Part shown: piece by piece, positions 35,511 to 48,000 of the stretch
How the letters are laid out: the number at the start of each line of letters is the position of its first letter
Numbering within the stretch: position 1 is the stretch's first letter
Assembly: GCF_963169125.1 (NCBI RefSeq)
Contig: NC_084799.1
Span: 67,076,143 to 67,140,142, forward strand
Origin: Humulus lupulus
Lineage: Eukaryota > Streptophyta > Magnoliopsida > Rosales > Cannabaceae
Direction: 5' to 3'
Length of the DNA stretch: 64,000 nt
Program-made: the position numbers and the translations under genes
The notes under the pieces: model-generated
Told to the model about the DNA's origin: nothing
Seen by the model: only the letters and a program-made list of their open reading frames with translations
Database searches by the model: none

Positions 35511-38500
35511 TGTAGTGCACCAAATTTTTTTTTTTAGATTATTTAAATTTTGTGCTTTATTTGATTTAAATATTAAGTGTGATGAATTGTTTTATTTAAG
35601 TGTTGTTATTTTATTTAATTGTTTATTTGTTTTATTTGGTTTTTTGTTATTTTATTTAATTGTTAGAAATGTTTTGGTTAATTAATTTAATAAGTGATTA
35701 ATTGTGTAACATGTTATCTTACTATTAGTGTTACATTTTATTTAAGTGTGACAAATGAGGTATTTATGTGAGCTATGGTGGAATGCACTAAAGTGCATGA
35801 TAGATAGTAATGCACCCTAGTAATTTAGTGTGTGCTAGTGCATGGTAGCATGGTGCACATGTGTAGATTTTTTACACATTTTAGGTTTCCTTATTTTAGA
35901 TTTAATTGAGTAATTTATTTATAAAAAAAAAAAAGAAGAAAAGAAAATGGAAATGAGGAGTGGGCGTGTGACCTAGTGGGAATGGAATATTTCCTTAAAA
36001 TGGTAAAAAAATCAAGACTTGAAGACCATGATCATTTGGGGATAGGCATGATCATATCTTATCTCTTTGTATATTTTTGAAATAAAGAAAAATCAAGGAA
36101 AATAAGAGAGAAATGGAAACTTACCTTAATATTGTTTGGGGAGACTTTATGAGAGGATTTGTGATAAAGGGGCTAAGAAAGGAGAGAAGAGCCATTGCTC
36201 TTGTGTGTGTGTGTGTGGCTGCCGTGACCTAGAGAGAGAGAGAGAGAGAGAGTGGCGTGTAGAGAGAGAGAGAGAGAGAGGAAGAAAGAAAGAAAGGAAG
36301 AAGGAAGAAGAAAGTGAAGAGGAACCCCCTAGAGTATGTCTTCTTGTTTTCTCTTTTACGTAATCTTTTTATTTGATAATATGATTTTGATTGTGTTATT
36401 TTCTTGTGTGTGTTTGGGTCTTTCCTTCTCTTCATGGTGGCTTTCCCATAAAAACCCTAGGCTTGAACAAGGGTGTGGAGTTTGTGGTATTGATCTTTTG
36501 TGTTCTTGATTCTACAATCAAGAGAGGTAATGGTCTTTTCCTTAGCCTTATATTGTTTTTGGTGGGTTGTATATGAGGTTTTGCTAATGGTGCTAATGGT
36601 TGATTTTGGGTAGGATTGATGTATAGGATTTGGATTTTTTGTGAGGGCATGATTTGTGTTTAAGGGTTGTGATGTTGATTTTGCTATGCATAAAAAAATT
36701 GTTATAATCTATGAACACTTGTAAGGTGATTTCGGCCTAGGTACACCCAAGGGTGTTCTTGATATGTTGTGTGATTTACAATATGTTTGATCCATGTTTT
36801 AGGATCTATGATATATGGGTAAGAGAATAAGTGGTAATCTTGATATTTTGATCATGAAATTTTGTTAGATGCATGTTATATTTTGAATGATTAAATTATG
36901 AGATGCATGAAAATAATGATAGAAATATGCTAGGTTAAAATAAGGCATATGTGAATATGGTATAAATTTACTATATGCTATTTTTATTGAAAAGGTTTTG
37001 TTGGTTTTCATAGAATTGCAACAAATGATTTTAAAAGGATTCATGTGATTATGTTAGTAGAATCATGCATATTATAAGAGCATAATGAGATTATAGGCAT
37101 GAATGATTTTATGTAATTTTTGAGACAAAAGTTGAGTTTTACAAAGAATTAAACTTGCTGTTTTTTTTTTCAAATAATTGGGTAAAAGTTGATAAAAAGA
37201 TGAGTTGCATGCATAAATAATGTTCTTGATGAATATGTTAATTTTTATGAAATTAAAAGAGGATTTTAAGTCTCATGTTATGATATTTTACTCAATTAAT
37301 TTCCTACAGAATTTTTATTGAATTTTGAGAAAAAAATGAGTTTATAAAATTGAATATGGTGATTTTAATGATAAAAAATGGTTGCTGGAATTTTGCAATA
37401 AAATGTGAAGAAAGTTTCACTAAAAATGAATTTGATTAATTTTTGGAATAAATTATTTTTCCTAAGTTATGGTAATATTGAAAAATGATATTTTAATGGT
37501 ATGAAATGCATATTTTGATAAATAATGATTTTTCTTTATTTTGATTGAGAAAAATATTTAAACTCTATTTATTTGTGATTTTTTAATAAAATAAATAGTG
37601 GCTGAAAGTTTGTTTTAAAAAGGTTAACAATTGTTATTAAATTGTCACATATGGGTTTTTACTACTTAGAAACTAAGTCTTAAATAAATTAAATCAAAAT
37701 GTATTTTTCCACACTTAAAATATATTTTTCACATCATTTTTGTAACACAATAATAAAATATATTTTTCTAAAGAAACATGTTAAAAATAGGTATTTTAAT
37801 TAAATCCAAGCTTGTTGGTTAATTCTTGGTAAATTAATATTTATTTAATGAAAATGTCACATATTTTATTTTGAGCTAAAATAAAATAAATTTATAAAAT
37901 AAAATAAAGTTTTTGAGAAATTTAATCAACTTAGAAATTTTAAGAAAAATAAAGCATGTAATATGTCTATTGATTTTCAAACAATAAAAGCAAGAAATGT
38001 AGAATTATCGTTTTTGAAAAACGTCTTTATTACGCAACGTTCCCACGTATGCATGTTACATGCAAATCAACTTTTACGTCCAAAATCATGATTATTATTC
38101 AAATATGTAATTTTTATAAAACAATCATGTTAGTAAAATGGGTAGAACGGGCATTATTCTTTTGGCGATAATTGCATGTTTTAGTGTAACTGTATTCATG
38201 AGTGCATGGCCCATGCACACATGAGTTGTATGGAAGGGCAAAATAGTAATTTTATGAACCTAAGAAACGTTATTTTGATTATGATATAGGCTCGTTGAAA
38301 AGATTGTGAAATTCTTAGCTTGGACCTGAGGTAAGGAAGTTAGATAGATTTTATGATTTTTATGCTATGAATGGTAAGGCTGTTATATGAATGAACTGTT
38401 ATGAAATTATGAATGCCTTAATGTGATGAAATGTTGAATGTGATATGTGTATGGATGTTAGATACATCAAACAGAATACGATGTTAGATACATCAAACAG

Positions 38501-39364
38501 ATTTCGATGTCAGATACATCGACCGAGTTACTAAGGACATTGAGACGTGACTCCTAGGGCGGACGCGCCGAGGTTATTCAAGGACCAGTGATCTCCTGTT
38601 TACCTCATAGGGTGACATGGACAACTAGCGTTCCATGCTCATCATGTATGCTGTATGATTGTGATATGATGATATGTCACATTTATGTTATGATATGTTG
38701 ATATGTCACATTTATGTTATGATATGTTGATATGTCACATTTATGTTATGATATGTTGATATGTCACATTTATGTTATGATATGTTGATATGTCACATTT
38801 ATGTTATGATATGTTGATATGTCACATTTATGTTATGATATGTTGATATGTCACATTTATGTTATGTTATGATGAAATGTTACGATTATGTTATGATATA
38901 CCATAATGTTTTTAGATGAACGTTAGTATTTGGTTGTTTGTTGTTTTTCTTACTTGCTTATTTTCTTGTACTTCTTTACTGGGCTTTTAGCTCACCCCCT
39001 TACTTTCCTTCCAGGTAGCAAATAGGATTTCTCTATGGCACGCGTGGTGACGTGAGGAGTTCTTCATCATGGGGTGTATGGCGTGGGGAAATCCTATGGA
39101 CGATAAAACGATCAACGTAGAACGCCATTTAAATTATGTTTTGTTTTAAGGGACTTTTTCCTAAATTATCAGTGGGACTCTGTTATTTAACTTAATTGGT
39201 TTTCTTTGAACTCTGCATAAAAACCTATGTTTTATTTTAAACTTATGGCGCCAACTTGCATGATTTTAAATAAGTCCCCCTGAGACTTTAATAACGGATG
39301 ATATTCTTTTATAAGCTATGTTATGCCACTATTTTGTAAGTATTAGTTTAGGGCGTTCTTTACA
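35511..39364 (+). mobile_element. Tekay 5' LTR
   Basis: TGTAGTGCACC...GCGTTCTTTACA. Contains a GT/GA microsatellite (about 36205-36281), a block of GATGTTAGATACATC-like units (38455-38525) and seven 29-bp tandem repeats (38673-38865). Open frames in the microsatellite region occur in both LTRs and are not genes. Confidence 0.95.
38673..38865. repeat. 29-bp tandem repeats in Tekay 5' LTR, seven copies
   Basis: Unit GATATGTCACATTTATGTTA followed by TGATATGTT, seven copies, nearly perfect. The 3' LTR has the same copy number near 48166-48358. The two solo LTRs have different repeats at the equivalent place, so the array expanded in this lineage. Confidence 0.9.
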
Positions 39365-39366
39365 AA

Positions 39367-39378
39367 TGGTATCAGAGA
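39367..39378 (+). promoter_or_regulatory. Tekay primer binding site (tRNA-Met type)
   Basis: TGGTATCAGAGA lies two bases after the 5' LTR end, complementary to the 3' end of initiator tRNA-Met as in most plant chromoviruses. A run of C (about 39402-39415) follows about 25 bases later. Confidence 0.9.
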
Positions 39379-39508
39379 CGGTTGTCCATGTTTTCCAAGG
39401 ACCCCCCCCCCCCCCATACACGGTAAAGATGGGAAAATCTCACTTCACCGCGTCGTAAGTATTTGCTTATGTGTTATTACTTGTTTCTATTTTATTTAAT
39501 GTTTCTAT

Positions 39509-40066
39509 TTGTTAACTGCTGTAGTAAATATGCCTCCTGTATTAAGATCAACAAAGAAACAATTGATTAAGGAGATTCGTGCAATTCCTAAAGTTGAGCT
39601 TGACGAGGACTACTACGATTGGAAGGTAGTGGTCCTAAAGACGACGAAAGAGGTTTGCGAACGTATACAAAGAATGATGAATAAGAGAGGAGCTTTGCTT
39701 TGGCCCATAGAACAATACTGGGTAATGTGTGAGGCGTTGTCAATGTACCCAGAGGCTCTTTTACAGTTAAATCAGTCATGGAATAGCGTTGTGATAGATG
39801 ACATGGAGTTTAGCACTATGGAGTTCACGATTCGCGACTTTCTGGTAAGTTACGAACTAGATCATCAGGAGCTGGTATTAGTAATGACGGATGATGGCGA
39901 GATAGAGGAACGTTTAGAGTCGATATATGACGTGGAGGAAGTATTGCGTGCTATACCGCGTCCGACCCCGAGGATGGAAATTATGGCAAGCGCGCCTGAC
40001 TATTACCACATTCCGGAGGACATATTCAACTATGATTCAGGGGACGAGTCCACCGTCGAGGACTAG
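39509..40066 (+). CDS. 185-codon extra ORF between PBS and gag, unknown function
   Basis: An intact ORF sits upstream of gag, separated from it by about 250 bases. A second Met, in MPPVLRSTKKQ at 39530, may be the real start. The N-terminus is basic (RSTKKQLIKEI); the middle contains EQYWVMCEALSMYP and FTIRDFLVSYELDHQELVLV; the C-terminus is strongly acidic (EDIFNYDSGDESTVED). I see no zinc knuckle, protease or transmembrane segment. It remains open while gag-pro carries three stops. I do not recognise the family; it is a candidate accessory protein of this retrotransposon lineage. Confidence 0.6.
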   Translation: MLTAVVNMPPVLRSTKKQLIKEIRAIPKVELDEDYYDWKVVVLKTTKEVCERIQRMMNKRGALLWPIEQYWVMCEALSMYPEALLQLNQSWNSVVIDDMEFSTMEFTIRDFLVSYELDHQELVLVMTDDGEIEERLESIYDVEEVLRAIPRPTPRMEIMASAPDYYHIPEDIFNYDSGDESTVED

Positions 40067-40319
40067 AGTCCACTTCGTGATCGTCGCATGGGGATGCCAA
40101 TAAATAAGATGGATTAGTAATAATTTCCTAAGACTTTAAGGAAACATGTTTTGGTTAATTAAACACTTTTTGGGATTTTTTAATTTTGGAATATTTTAAA
40201 TGCTATGGATATTTTGTTTCAAATTTAATGGTGTGATGTGAATGCATGATTTACAAATATCCATCGATATGCAAGTTCCTTCCTTACGATTTTTCCTGTG
40301 ATTGCCTTAGAACATCATC

Positions 40320-41504
40320 ATGTCAACCAGAGGAAGAGGAGGAAGGGGAAGAGGTAGAGGCAAAGGAAAGGGTGCCTCCACAAGGTCTGAAACTACGACC
40401 ATCCCTGATGTTGAAGTGCCAACTGTTCAACCTGCAGCTCCAGCAGCGCCAACTGTGGACCTGGCTGCAGAGGTGGCAAGGCTAAGAGAAGAGTTGAGAC
40501 TAAGAGATGAGGAGCTAGCGCAAGCTAGACAAGCACCACAGACATCTCAAACGCACCCTATACCTCAAGTACCAGTGGCACAACCGCAGCCGCCAGTACC
40601 ACCACCTGCACCACAACCTGTAGCCTATGGGTTTGAACCAGTATATGAACGCTTCAGGAAACAAGCCCCACCGACGTTTGAGGGGAAAGCTGATCCAATG
40701 GTGGCAGAAGATTGGCTAAGGTCTGTCGAGGCTATTTTTGATCATATGGAGTTAGATGATCGCCAAAGGGTTTCCTGCGCAGCTTATCTACTTAAGATGG
40801 ATGCACGTATTTGGTGGGACGTGACTAAACAGACCCATGACCCAAATACCATGACTTGGGCGCAGTTTGTCCAGGCATTCAGTAAGAAGTATTATAGTCC
40901 AGCGGTGCTAGCAACTAAGGTTGATGAATTTATAACTCTGGTTCAAGGGAGCCTTTCGGTCACCGACTATGCACAGAAGTTCGATCGATTGGCCAAGTTT
41001 GCCCCTGAAGTGGTGCCGACTGATGCAATGCGAGTTCAGAGGTTTGTAAAGGGACTCAAACCAATGATAGCAAGGGATGTTAGGATGACCAGCGCTGAGG
41101 TGGCCAGTTATGCAGAGATATTGGATAGAGCTCTTGAGGCTGAATATTTGGAGGATCGAATATGGAAGGATAATGCCGCTAGAAGAGAGAGCCACCGCAA
41201 CAAGAACTTTCATGAGAACAACAAGAGAAAGGCTATCGAAGGGCAGAATAGTGGGGTTGACAAAAGGCCTAGACCTCCAGTCCCGAACAGCAGCAACCAC
41301 AACTCTCAGAACCATAACAACCGCAATAACCGCTTCAATGACCGGAACCGTGGGAACCAACAGGGCAACCGAGTTGAGCATCCTACCTGCCCTAAATGCA
41401 CAAGGAAACACCCAGGAGAGTGTCAGGCCGGTACCAACAAATGCTTCAAGTGCGGCCAGGCAGGACACTTGCGGAAGAATTGCCCACAATGGAAGGCGGG
41501 ATAG
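40320..41504 (+). CDS. gag: Tekay gag (capsid/nucleocapsid)
   Basis: MSTRGRGGRGRGRG opens an Arg/Gly-rich start. A coiled-coil-like segment follows (VARLREELRLRDEELAQARQ), then a Pro-rich linker, then the chromovirus capsid (FRKQAPPTFEGKADPMVAED, WLRSVEAIF, FSKKYYSPAV, VTDYAQKFDRLAKFAPEVVP, RFVKGLKPMI). After an Asn/His-rich linker comes a zinc knuckle, C-F-K-C-G-Q-A-G-H-L-R-K-N-C, near residue 375. The ORF ends at a TAG (41502) that lies in the same frame as pol and probably replaces a Gln codon of a continuous gag-pol. Confidence 0.93.
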   Translation: MSTRGRGGRGRGRGKGKGASTRSETTTIPDVEVPTVQPAAPAAPTVDLAAEVARLREELRLRDEELAQARQAPQTSQTHPIPQVPVAQPQPPVPPPAPQPVAYGFEPVYERFRKQAPPTFEGKADPMVAEDWLRSVEAIFDHMELDDRQRVSCAAYLLKMDARIWWDVTKQTHDPNTMTWAQFVQAFSKKYYSPAVLATKVDEFITLVQGSLSVTDYAQKFDRLAKFAPEVVPTDAMRVQRFVKGLKPMIARDVRMTSAEVASYAEILDRALEAEYLEDRIWKDNAARRESHRNKNFHENNKRKAIEGQNSGVDKRPRPPVPNSSNHNSQNHNNRNNRFNDRNRGNQQGNRVEHPTCPKCTRKHPGECQAGTNKCFKCGQAGHLRKNCPQWKAG

Positions 41505-41993
41505 AATACCAATAACAATCTGGTGCCAGCAAGAGTCTTCGCCTTAACTCAGAACGAAGCGGCCAATAGCAATACCGTGGTTACAGGTTAGCTCCCTATA
41601 TCTGGTACAATGTGTAGAGTCTTAATTGATTCCGGAGCAACTCATTCCTATGTTTCCATGAATGTGATTGATAGACTGAATATGCCTTGTAAGATGTTTG
41701 CACATAACTTTAGTACATTATTGCCATCGGGAGATATGATGTTGTCAAATAAGTGGTTACCGTCAACACCTGTAACGGTAGAAGGTAGAGAGTGCCCAGC
41801 AGATCTCATAGAACTGAGTATACTGGATTATGATGTCATACTCGGCATGGATTAGTTATCCAAGCATGGGGCTACGATAGACTGTCGAAAGAAGATCGTA
41901 GAGTTCAGGCCAAAGGAAGGAGAGGCTTTCTCCTTTAAAGGTGATGTAGCAGGCCTTCGAACACCCATAATATCTGCACTGGAAGCGTGGAAT
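41505..41993 (+). pseudogene. Tekay protease region with in-frame TAG codons
   Basis: In the same frame as gag and pol. TAG codons occur at 41589 and 41853, besides the one ending gag at 41502. The retropepsin core is visible as CRVLIDSGATHSYVSMNVID (active-site D-S-G) and DYDVILGMD. After this motif relatives read W-L, here replaced by TAG. The stops separate gag from pol unless suppressed, so this copy is likely unable to make pol. Confidence 0.88.
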
Positions 41994-44900
41994 ATGATGC
42001 AACATGGATGTTCGACATTCCTTGCCAGTGTAGTGGATAAGACCAAGGAGTCAGAACTAAAGCCAGAAAATGTTCACATTGTTTGTGAGTTCCCGGAGGT
42101 GTTTCCCGAGGAATTACCAGGACTACCCCCAGACAGAGAGATCGAGTTTGTGATCGAGCTTGCACCTGAAACTGCACCGATATCTAAGACACCCTATCGA
42201 ATGGCGCCAGTAGAGTTAAAGGAACTTAAGAACCAACTACAGGAGTTGTTGGACAAAGGATTCATTAGACCTAGCCATTCGCCATGGGGAGCACCAGTCC
42301 TATTTGTGAAGAAGAAGGATGGGAGTATGAGGATGTGCATTGATTATCGAGAGCTCAATAAGGTCACCATTAAGAATAAGTATCCTTTGCCTAGGATAGA
42401 CGACCTTTTTGATCAGCTACAAGGGGCTTCAGTATTCTCAAAGATTGATCTGCGGTCTGGGTACCATCAGTTGAAAGTGAAAGAGGGAGACATACCGAAA
42501 ACAGCCTTCAGAACTCGCTATGGACACTACGAATTCTTAGTGATGTCTTTTGGACTCACCAATGCCCCAGCAGCCTTTATGGATATGATGAATAGGGTAT
42601 TTAAGGATTTCTTGGACAAGTTCGTAGTAGTGTTCATTGATGATATCCTCATTTACTCAAAGACCAAGGAGGAGCACGAAGAGCACTTGAGATTGACTCT
42701 AAACAGATTACGGGAACATCGGTTGTACGCCAAGTTCTCTAAATGCGAATTTTGGCCGGAACAGGTAACCTTCTTAGGGCATATAGTCTCCAAGGATGGG
42801 ATTGCAGTAGACCCATCAAAGATCGAGGCTATTAGAGACTGGCCCCAGCCAAAGAATGCCTCAGAAGTTCGGAGTTTCTTAGGGTTGGCAGGTTATTACA
42901 GAAAGTTTGTCGAGGGTTTCTCGAAGATCGCTACCCCGTTGACCAACTTAACCCGGAAACATCAGAAGTTCGCATGGACAGAAAAATGTGAAGAGAGTTT
43001 TCAGACCATGAAGGATAAGTTGATTTCCGCGCCTATCCTTTGTGTTCCCACTGAGGGCAGAAAATTTGTGGTATACTGTGATGCATCAAAGAACGGTTTG
43101 GGATGCGTGTTGATGCAAGAAGGGAAGGTGGTAGCTTATGCTTCCAGACAACTCAAGGATTATGAGCAGCGGTATCCCACTCATGACCTTGAATTGGCAG
43201 CTGTAGTATTCGCACTCAAGATATGGAGACATCACCTGTACGGAGATAGGTGTGAGATATACACCGACCACAAAAGTCTGAAATACTTTTTCACACAAAA
43301 GGAACTAAACATGAGACAGCGGAGGTGGTTGGAATTAGTAAAGGATTACGATTGCGAGATTCTATACCACCCAAGCAAGGCAAATGTAGTTGCCGATGCT
43401 TTGAGCAGGCGGGGACATGGGAGTGTCTCAGCACTGCATGCGATAGAGATGCCTCTTCAGAAAGAGATCATAAATGCCAGGATTGAAATGGTGACAGGAA
43501 GTTTGGCAAACCTCACATTGCAATCCTCCTTACTAGAGCAAATCCGAGAAGGACAGAAATTGGATGAAGCCTTGGTGAAACAAGAGGCTTTGGTACAAGA
43601 AGGTGGTAACAGCGATTTCACGGTGTCTGATGGTGGATTGCTAAGATTCAAGGGTAGGATTTGTGTACCTGACAGTGCTGAAATTAAGGAAAGTATCATG
43701 AAAGAAGCGCACACAACTCCTTATTCCTTGCATCCAGGATCCACGAAAATGTACCAAGACCTCAAGGCACTATATTGGTGGCATGGAATGAAGAGGGACA
43801 TTGCTGAGTTTGTGGCTAGAAGTTTGACATGCCAGCAAGTCAAAGCGGAACACCAGAGACCAGCAGGGTTGCTTCAACCGCTCTATATTCCTGAATGGAA
43901 ATGGGAGGATATCACAATGGATTTTGTGGTAGGGTTGCCTAGAACCACCAAGCAGCACGATTCAGTGTGGGTGATAGTAGATAGACTCACTAAGTCTGCT
44001 CATTTTCTGCCTGTTAAGACCACATACTCGGCGGATCAATATGCTGACTTGTATGTTAGTGAAATAGTGAGACTTCATGGGGTGCCAAAGTCGATAATTT
44101 CTGATCGAGGGTCAGTTTTCACATCGAACTTTTGGAAAGGGCTACAGAGAGCTATGGGATCAAGACTGAAGTTCAGCACTGCTTTTCATCCTCAGACTGA
44201 TGGCCAGTCTGAGCGAACTATACAGATATTAGAAGACATGTTGAGGTGCTGTGCGTTGGACTTTTCAGAGTCTTGGAACCGATATCTACCTCTAATGGAG
44301 TTCTCGTATAACAACAGTTACCAATCTACCATAGGGATGGCTCCCTATGAGATGCTTTATGGGCGTAAATGTAGATCTCCTTTGCACTGGGATGAAGTTG
44401 GGGAGAAACGGATTTTAGGGCCTGAAGTAGTTAGTGAGGCCAGTGAGGCAATTGAGAAGATACGCCAAAGGATGCTTACTGCGCAGAGTAGGCAAAAGAG
44501 CTACGCTGACCTCAAGAGGAGGGACATTGAGTTTGTGGTAGGCGAGATTGTTTTCTTGAAAATCTCGCCGATGAAAGGTGTGATGCGTTTTGGAAAGAAA
44601 GGGAAGTTAAGCCCTAGATATATCGGTCCATTTGAGATATTGGACAGGATAGGGCAAGTTGCGTACCGTTTGGCATTGCCCCCAGCATTAGCTGAAACGC
44701 ATAACGTCTTTCACATCTCGATGTTGCGTAAGTATGTGTTAGACTCCTCTCATGTGTTGAGTTACGAGCCGTTACAGCTGAAGCAGGACTTGAGTTATGA
44801 TGAACAGCCTGAGCGCATTTTAGAGAAGGGAATCAAGGAACTGAGATCCAAAAGGATTCCACTAGTCAAGGTCCTGTGGAAGAATAGTACGGAACGAGAA

Positions 44901-45002
44901 GCAACATGGGAGTTGGAGGATGACATGAAAGCAAGATACCCTGAGTTATTTGGTAAGAAAGAATTTCGGGACGAAATTCCTTTTAAGGAGGGTATATTGT
45001 AG
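41994..45002 (+). CDS. pol: Tekay pol: RT, RNase H, integrase, chromodomain
   Basis: 1002 open codons continue the gag frame (the printed start Met lies inside the polyprotein). [35 protein letters not shown] and catalytic [11 protein letters not shown] near residue 217. RNase [37 protein letters not shown]. Integrase: a divergent zinc finger ([18 protein letters not shown]), then the DDE core with [28 protein letters not shown] and [18 protein letters not shown]. The C-terminal [20 protein letters not shown] module is followed by a chromodomain-like end ([19 protein letters not shown]). The ORF runs into the 3' LTR. The protein would reverse-transcribe and integrate the element. Confidence 0.95.
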   Translation: MMQHGCSTFLASVVDKTKESELKPENVHIVCEFPEVFPEELPGLPPDREIEFVIELAPETAPISKTPYRMAPVELKELKNQLQELLDKGFIRPSHSPWGAPVLFVKKKDGSMRMCIDYRELNKVTIKNKYPLPRIDDLFDQLQGASVFSKIDLRSGYHQLKVKEGDIPKTAFRTRYGHYEFLVMSFGLTNAPAAFMDMMNRVFKDFLDKFVVVFIDDILIYSKTKEEHEEHLRLTLNRLREHRLYAKFSKCEFWPEQVTFLGHIVSKDGIAVDPSKIEAIRDWPQPKNASEVRSFLGLAGYYRKFVEGFSKIATPLTNLTRKHQKFAWTEKCEESFQTMKDKLISAPILCVPTEGRKFVVYCDASKNGLGCVLMQEGKVVAYASRQLKDYEQRYPTHDLELAAVVFALKIWRHHLYGDRCEIYTDHKSLKYFFTQKELNMRQRRWLELVKDYDCEILYHPSKANVVADALSRRGHGSVSALHAIEMPLQKEIINARIEMVTGSLANLTLQSSLLEQIREGQKLDEALVKQEALVQEGGNSDFTVSDGGLLRFKGRICVPDSAEIKESIMKEAHTTPYSLHPGSTKMYQDLKALYWWHGMKRDIAEFVARSLTCQQVKAEHQRPAGLLQPLYIPEWKWEDITMDFVVGLPRTTKQHDSVWVIVDRLTKSAHFLPVKTTYSADQYADLYVSEIVRLHGVPKSIISDRGSVFTSNFWKGLQRAMGSRLKFSTAFHPQTDGQSERTIQILEDMLRCCALDFSESWNRYLPLMEFSYNNSYQSTIGMAPYEMLYGRKCRSPLHWDEVGEKRILGPEVVSEASEAIEKIRQRMLTAQSRQKSYADLKRRDIEFVVGEIVFLKISPMKGVMRFGKKGKLSPRYIGPFEILDRIGQVAYRLALPPALAETHNVFHISMLRKYVLDSSHVLSYEPLQLKQDLSYDEQPERILEKGIKELRSKRIPLVKVLWKNSTEREATWELEDDMKARYPELFGKKEFRDEIPFKEGIL
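44985..44997 (+). promoter_or_regulatory. Tekay polypurine tract
   Basis: AAGGAGGGTATAT lies directly before the 3' LTR start (TGTAGTGCACC at 44998), the expected plus-strand primer. It overlaps the last codons of pol. Confidence 0.8.
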
Positions 45003-48000
45003 TGCACCAAAATATTTTTTTTTAGATTATTTAAATTTTGTGCTTTATTTGATTTAAATGTTAAGTGTGATGAATTGTTTTATTTAAGTGTTGTTATTTT
45101 ATTTAATTGTTTATTTGTTTTATTTGATTGTTTGTTATTTTATTTAATTGTTAGAAATGTTTTGGTTAATTAATTTAATAAGTGATTAATTGTATAACAT
45201 GTTATCTTACTATTAGTGTTACATTTTATTTAAGTGTGACAAATGAGGTATTTATGTGAGCTATGGTGGAATGCACTAAGGTGCATGATAGATAGTAATG
45301 CACCCTAGTAATTTAGTGTGTGCTAGTGCATGGTAGCATGGTGCACATGTGTAGATTTTCTACACATTTTAGGTTTCCTTATTTTAGATTTAATTGAGTA
45401 ATTTATTTATATAAAAAAAAAAAAGACGAAAAGAAAAGGGAAATGAGGAGTGGGCGTGTGACCTAGTGGGAATGGAATATTTCCTTAAAATGGTAAAAAA
45501 GTCAAGACTTGAAGACCATGATCATTTGGGGATAGGCATGATCATATCTTATCTCTTTGTATATTTTTGAAATAAAGAAAAATCAAGGAAAATAAGAGAG
45601 AAATGGAAACTTACCTTAATATTGTTTGGGGAGACTTTATGAGAGGATTTGTGATAAAGGGGCTAAGAAAGGAGAGAAGAGCCATTGCTCTTGTGTGTGT
45701 GTGTGTGGCTGCCGTGACCTAGAGAGAGAGAGAGAGAGAGAGTGGCGTGTAGAGAGAGAGAGAGAGAGAGAGAGGAAGAAAGAAAGAAAGGAAGAAGGAA
45801 GAAGAAAGTGAAGAGGAACCCCCTAGAGTATGTCTTCTTGTTTTCTCTTTTACATAATCTTTTTATTTGATAATATGATTTTGATTGTGTTATTTTCTTG
45901 TGTGTGTTTGGGTCTTTCCTTCTCTTCATGGTGGCTTTCCCATAAAAACCCTAGGCTTGAACAAGGGTGTGGAGTTTGTGGTATTGATCTTTTGTGTTCT
46001 TGATTCTACAATCAAGAGAGGTAATGGTCTTTTCCTTAGCCTTATATTGTTTTTGGTGGGTTGTATATGAGGTTTTGCTAATGGTGCTAATGGTTGATTT
46101 TGGGTAGGATTGATGTATAGGATTTGGATTTTTTGTGAGGGCATGATTTGTGTTTAAGGGTTGTGATGTTGATTTTGCTATGCATAAAAAAATTGTTATA
46201 ATCTATGAACACTTGTAAGGTGATTTCGGCCTAGGTACACCCAAGGGTGTTCTTGATATGTTGTGTGATTTACAATATGTTTGATCCATGTTTTAGGATC
46301 TATGATATATGGGTAAGAGAATAAGTGGTAATCTTGATATTTTGATCATGAAATTTTGTTAGATGCATGTTATATTTTGAATGATTAAATTATGAGATGC
46401 ATGAAAATAATGATAGAAATATGCTAGGTTAAAATAAGGCATATGTGAATATGGTATAAATTTACTATATGCTATTTTTATTGAAAAGGTTTTGTTGGTT
46501 TTCATAGAATTGCAACAAATGATTTTAAAAGGATTCATGTGATTATGTTAGTAGAATCATGCATATTATAAGAGCATAATGAGATTATAGGCATGAATGA
46601 TTTTATGTAATTTTTGAGACAAAAGTTGAGTTTTACAAAGAATTAAGCTTGCTGTTTTTTTTCTTCAAATAATTGGGTAAAAATTGATAAAAAGATGAGT
46701 TGCATGCATAAATAATGTTCTTGATGAATATGTTAATTTTTATGAAATTAAAAGAGGATTTTAAGTCTCATGTTATGATATTTTACTCAATTAATTTCCT
46801 ACAGAATTTTTATTGAATTTTGAGAAAAAAATGAGTTTATAAAATTGAATATGGTGATTTTAATGATAAAAAATGGTTGCTGGAATTTTGCAATAAAATG
46901 TGAAGAAAGTTTCACTAAAAATGAATTTGATTAATTTTTGGAATAAATTATTTTTCCTAAGTTATGGTAATATTGAAAAATGATATTTTAATGGTATGAA
47001 ATGCATATTTTGATAAATAATGATTTTTCTTTATTTTGATTGAGAAAAATATTTAAACTCTATTTATTTGTGATTTTTTAATAAAATAAATAGTGGCTGA
47101 AAGTTTGTTTTAAAAAGGTTAACAATTGTTATTAAATTGTCACATATGGGTTTTTACTACTTAGAAACTAAGTCTTAAATAAATTAAATCAAAATGTATT
47201 TTTCCACACTTAAAATATATTTTTCACATCATTTTTGTAACACAATAATAAAATATATTTTTCTAAAGAAACATGTTAAAAATAGGTATTTTAATTAAAT
47301 CCAAGCTTGTTGGTTAATTCTTGGTAAATTAATATTTATTTAATGAAAATGTCACATATTTTATTTTGAGCTAAAATAAAATAAATTTATAAAATAAAAT
47401 AAAGTTTTTGAGAAATTTAATCAACTTAGAAATTTTAAGAAAAATAAAGCATGTAATATGTCTATTGATTTTCAAACAATAAAAGCAAGAAATGTAGAAT
47501 TATCGTTTTTGAAAAACGTCTTTATTACGCAACGTTCCCACGTATGCATGTTACATGCAAATCAACTTTTACGTCCAAAATCATGATTATTATTCAAATA
47601 TGTAATTTTTATAAAACAATCATGTTAGTAAAATGGGTAGAACGGGCATTATTCTTTTGGCGATAATTGCATGTTTTAGTGTAACTGTATTCATGAGTGC
47701 ATGGCCCATGCACACATGAGTTGTATGGAAGGGCAAAATAGTAATTTTATGAACCTAAGAAACGTTATTTTGATTATGATATAGGCTCGTTGAAAAGATT
47801 GTGAAATTCTTAGCTTGGACCTGAGGTAAGGAAGTTAGATAGATTTTATGATTTTTATGCTATGAATGGTAAGGCTGTTATATGAATGAACTGTTATGAA
47901 ATTATGAATGCCTTAATGTGATGAAATGTTGAATGTGATATGTGTATGGATGTTAGATACATCAAACAGAATACGATGTTAGATACATCAAACAGATTTC

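Noticed and set aside
36136..36650. ORFs repeated in both Tekay LTRs (also 45626-46144)
   Set aside because: They are driven by GT/GA microsatellites inside LTRs, change with microsatellite length and have no similarity to any protein family I know.
38673..38865. Possible CRISPR-like array
   Set aside because: Units are directly adjacent with no variable spacers, and the array lies in a retrotransposon LTR of a plant genome.
40908..41489. 193-codon minus-strand ORF under Tekay gag
   Set aside because: Shadow of the real gag frame on the opposite strand.
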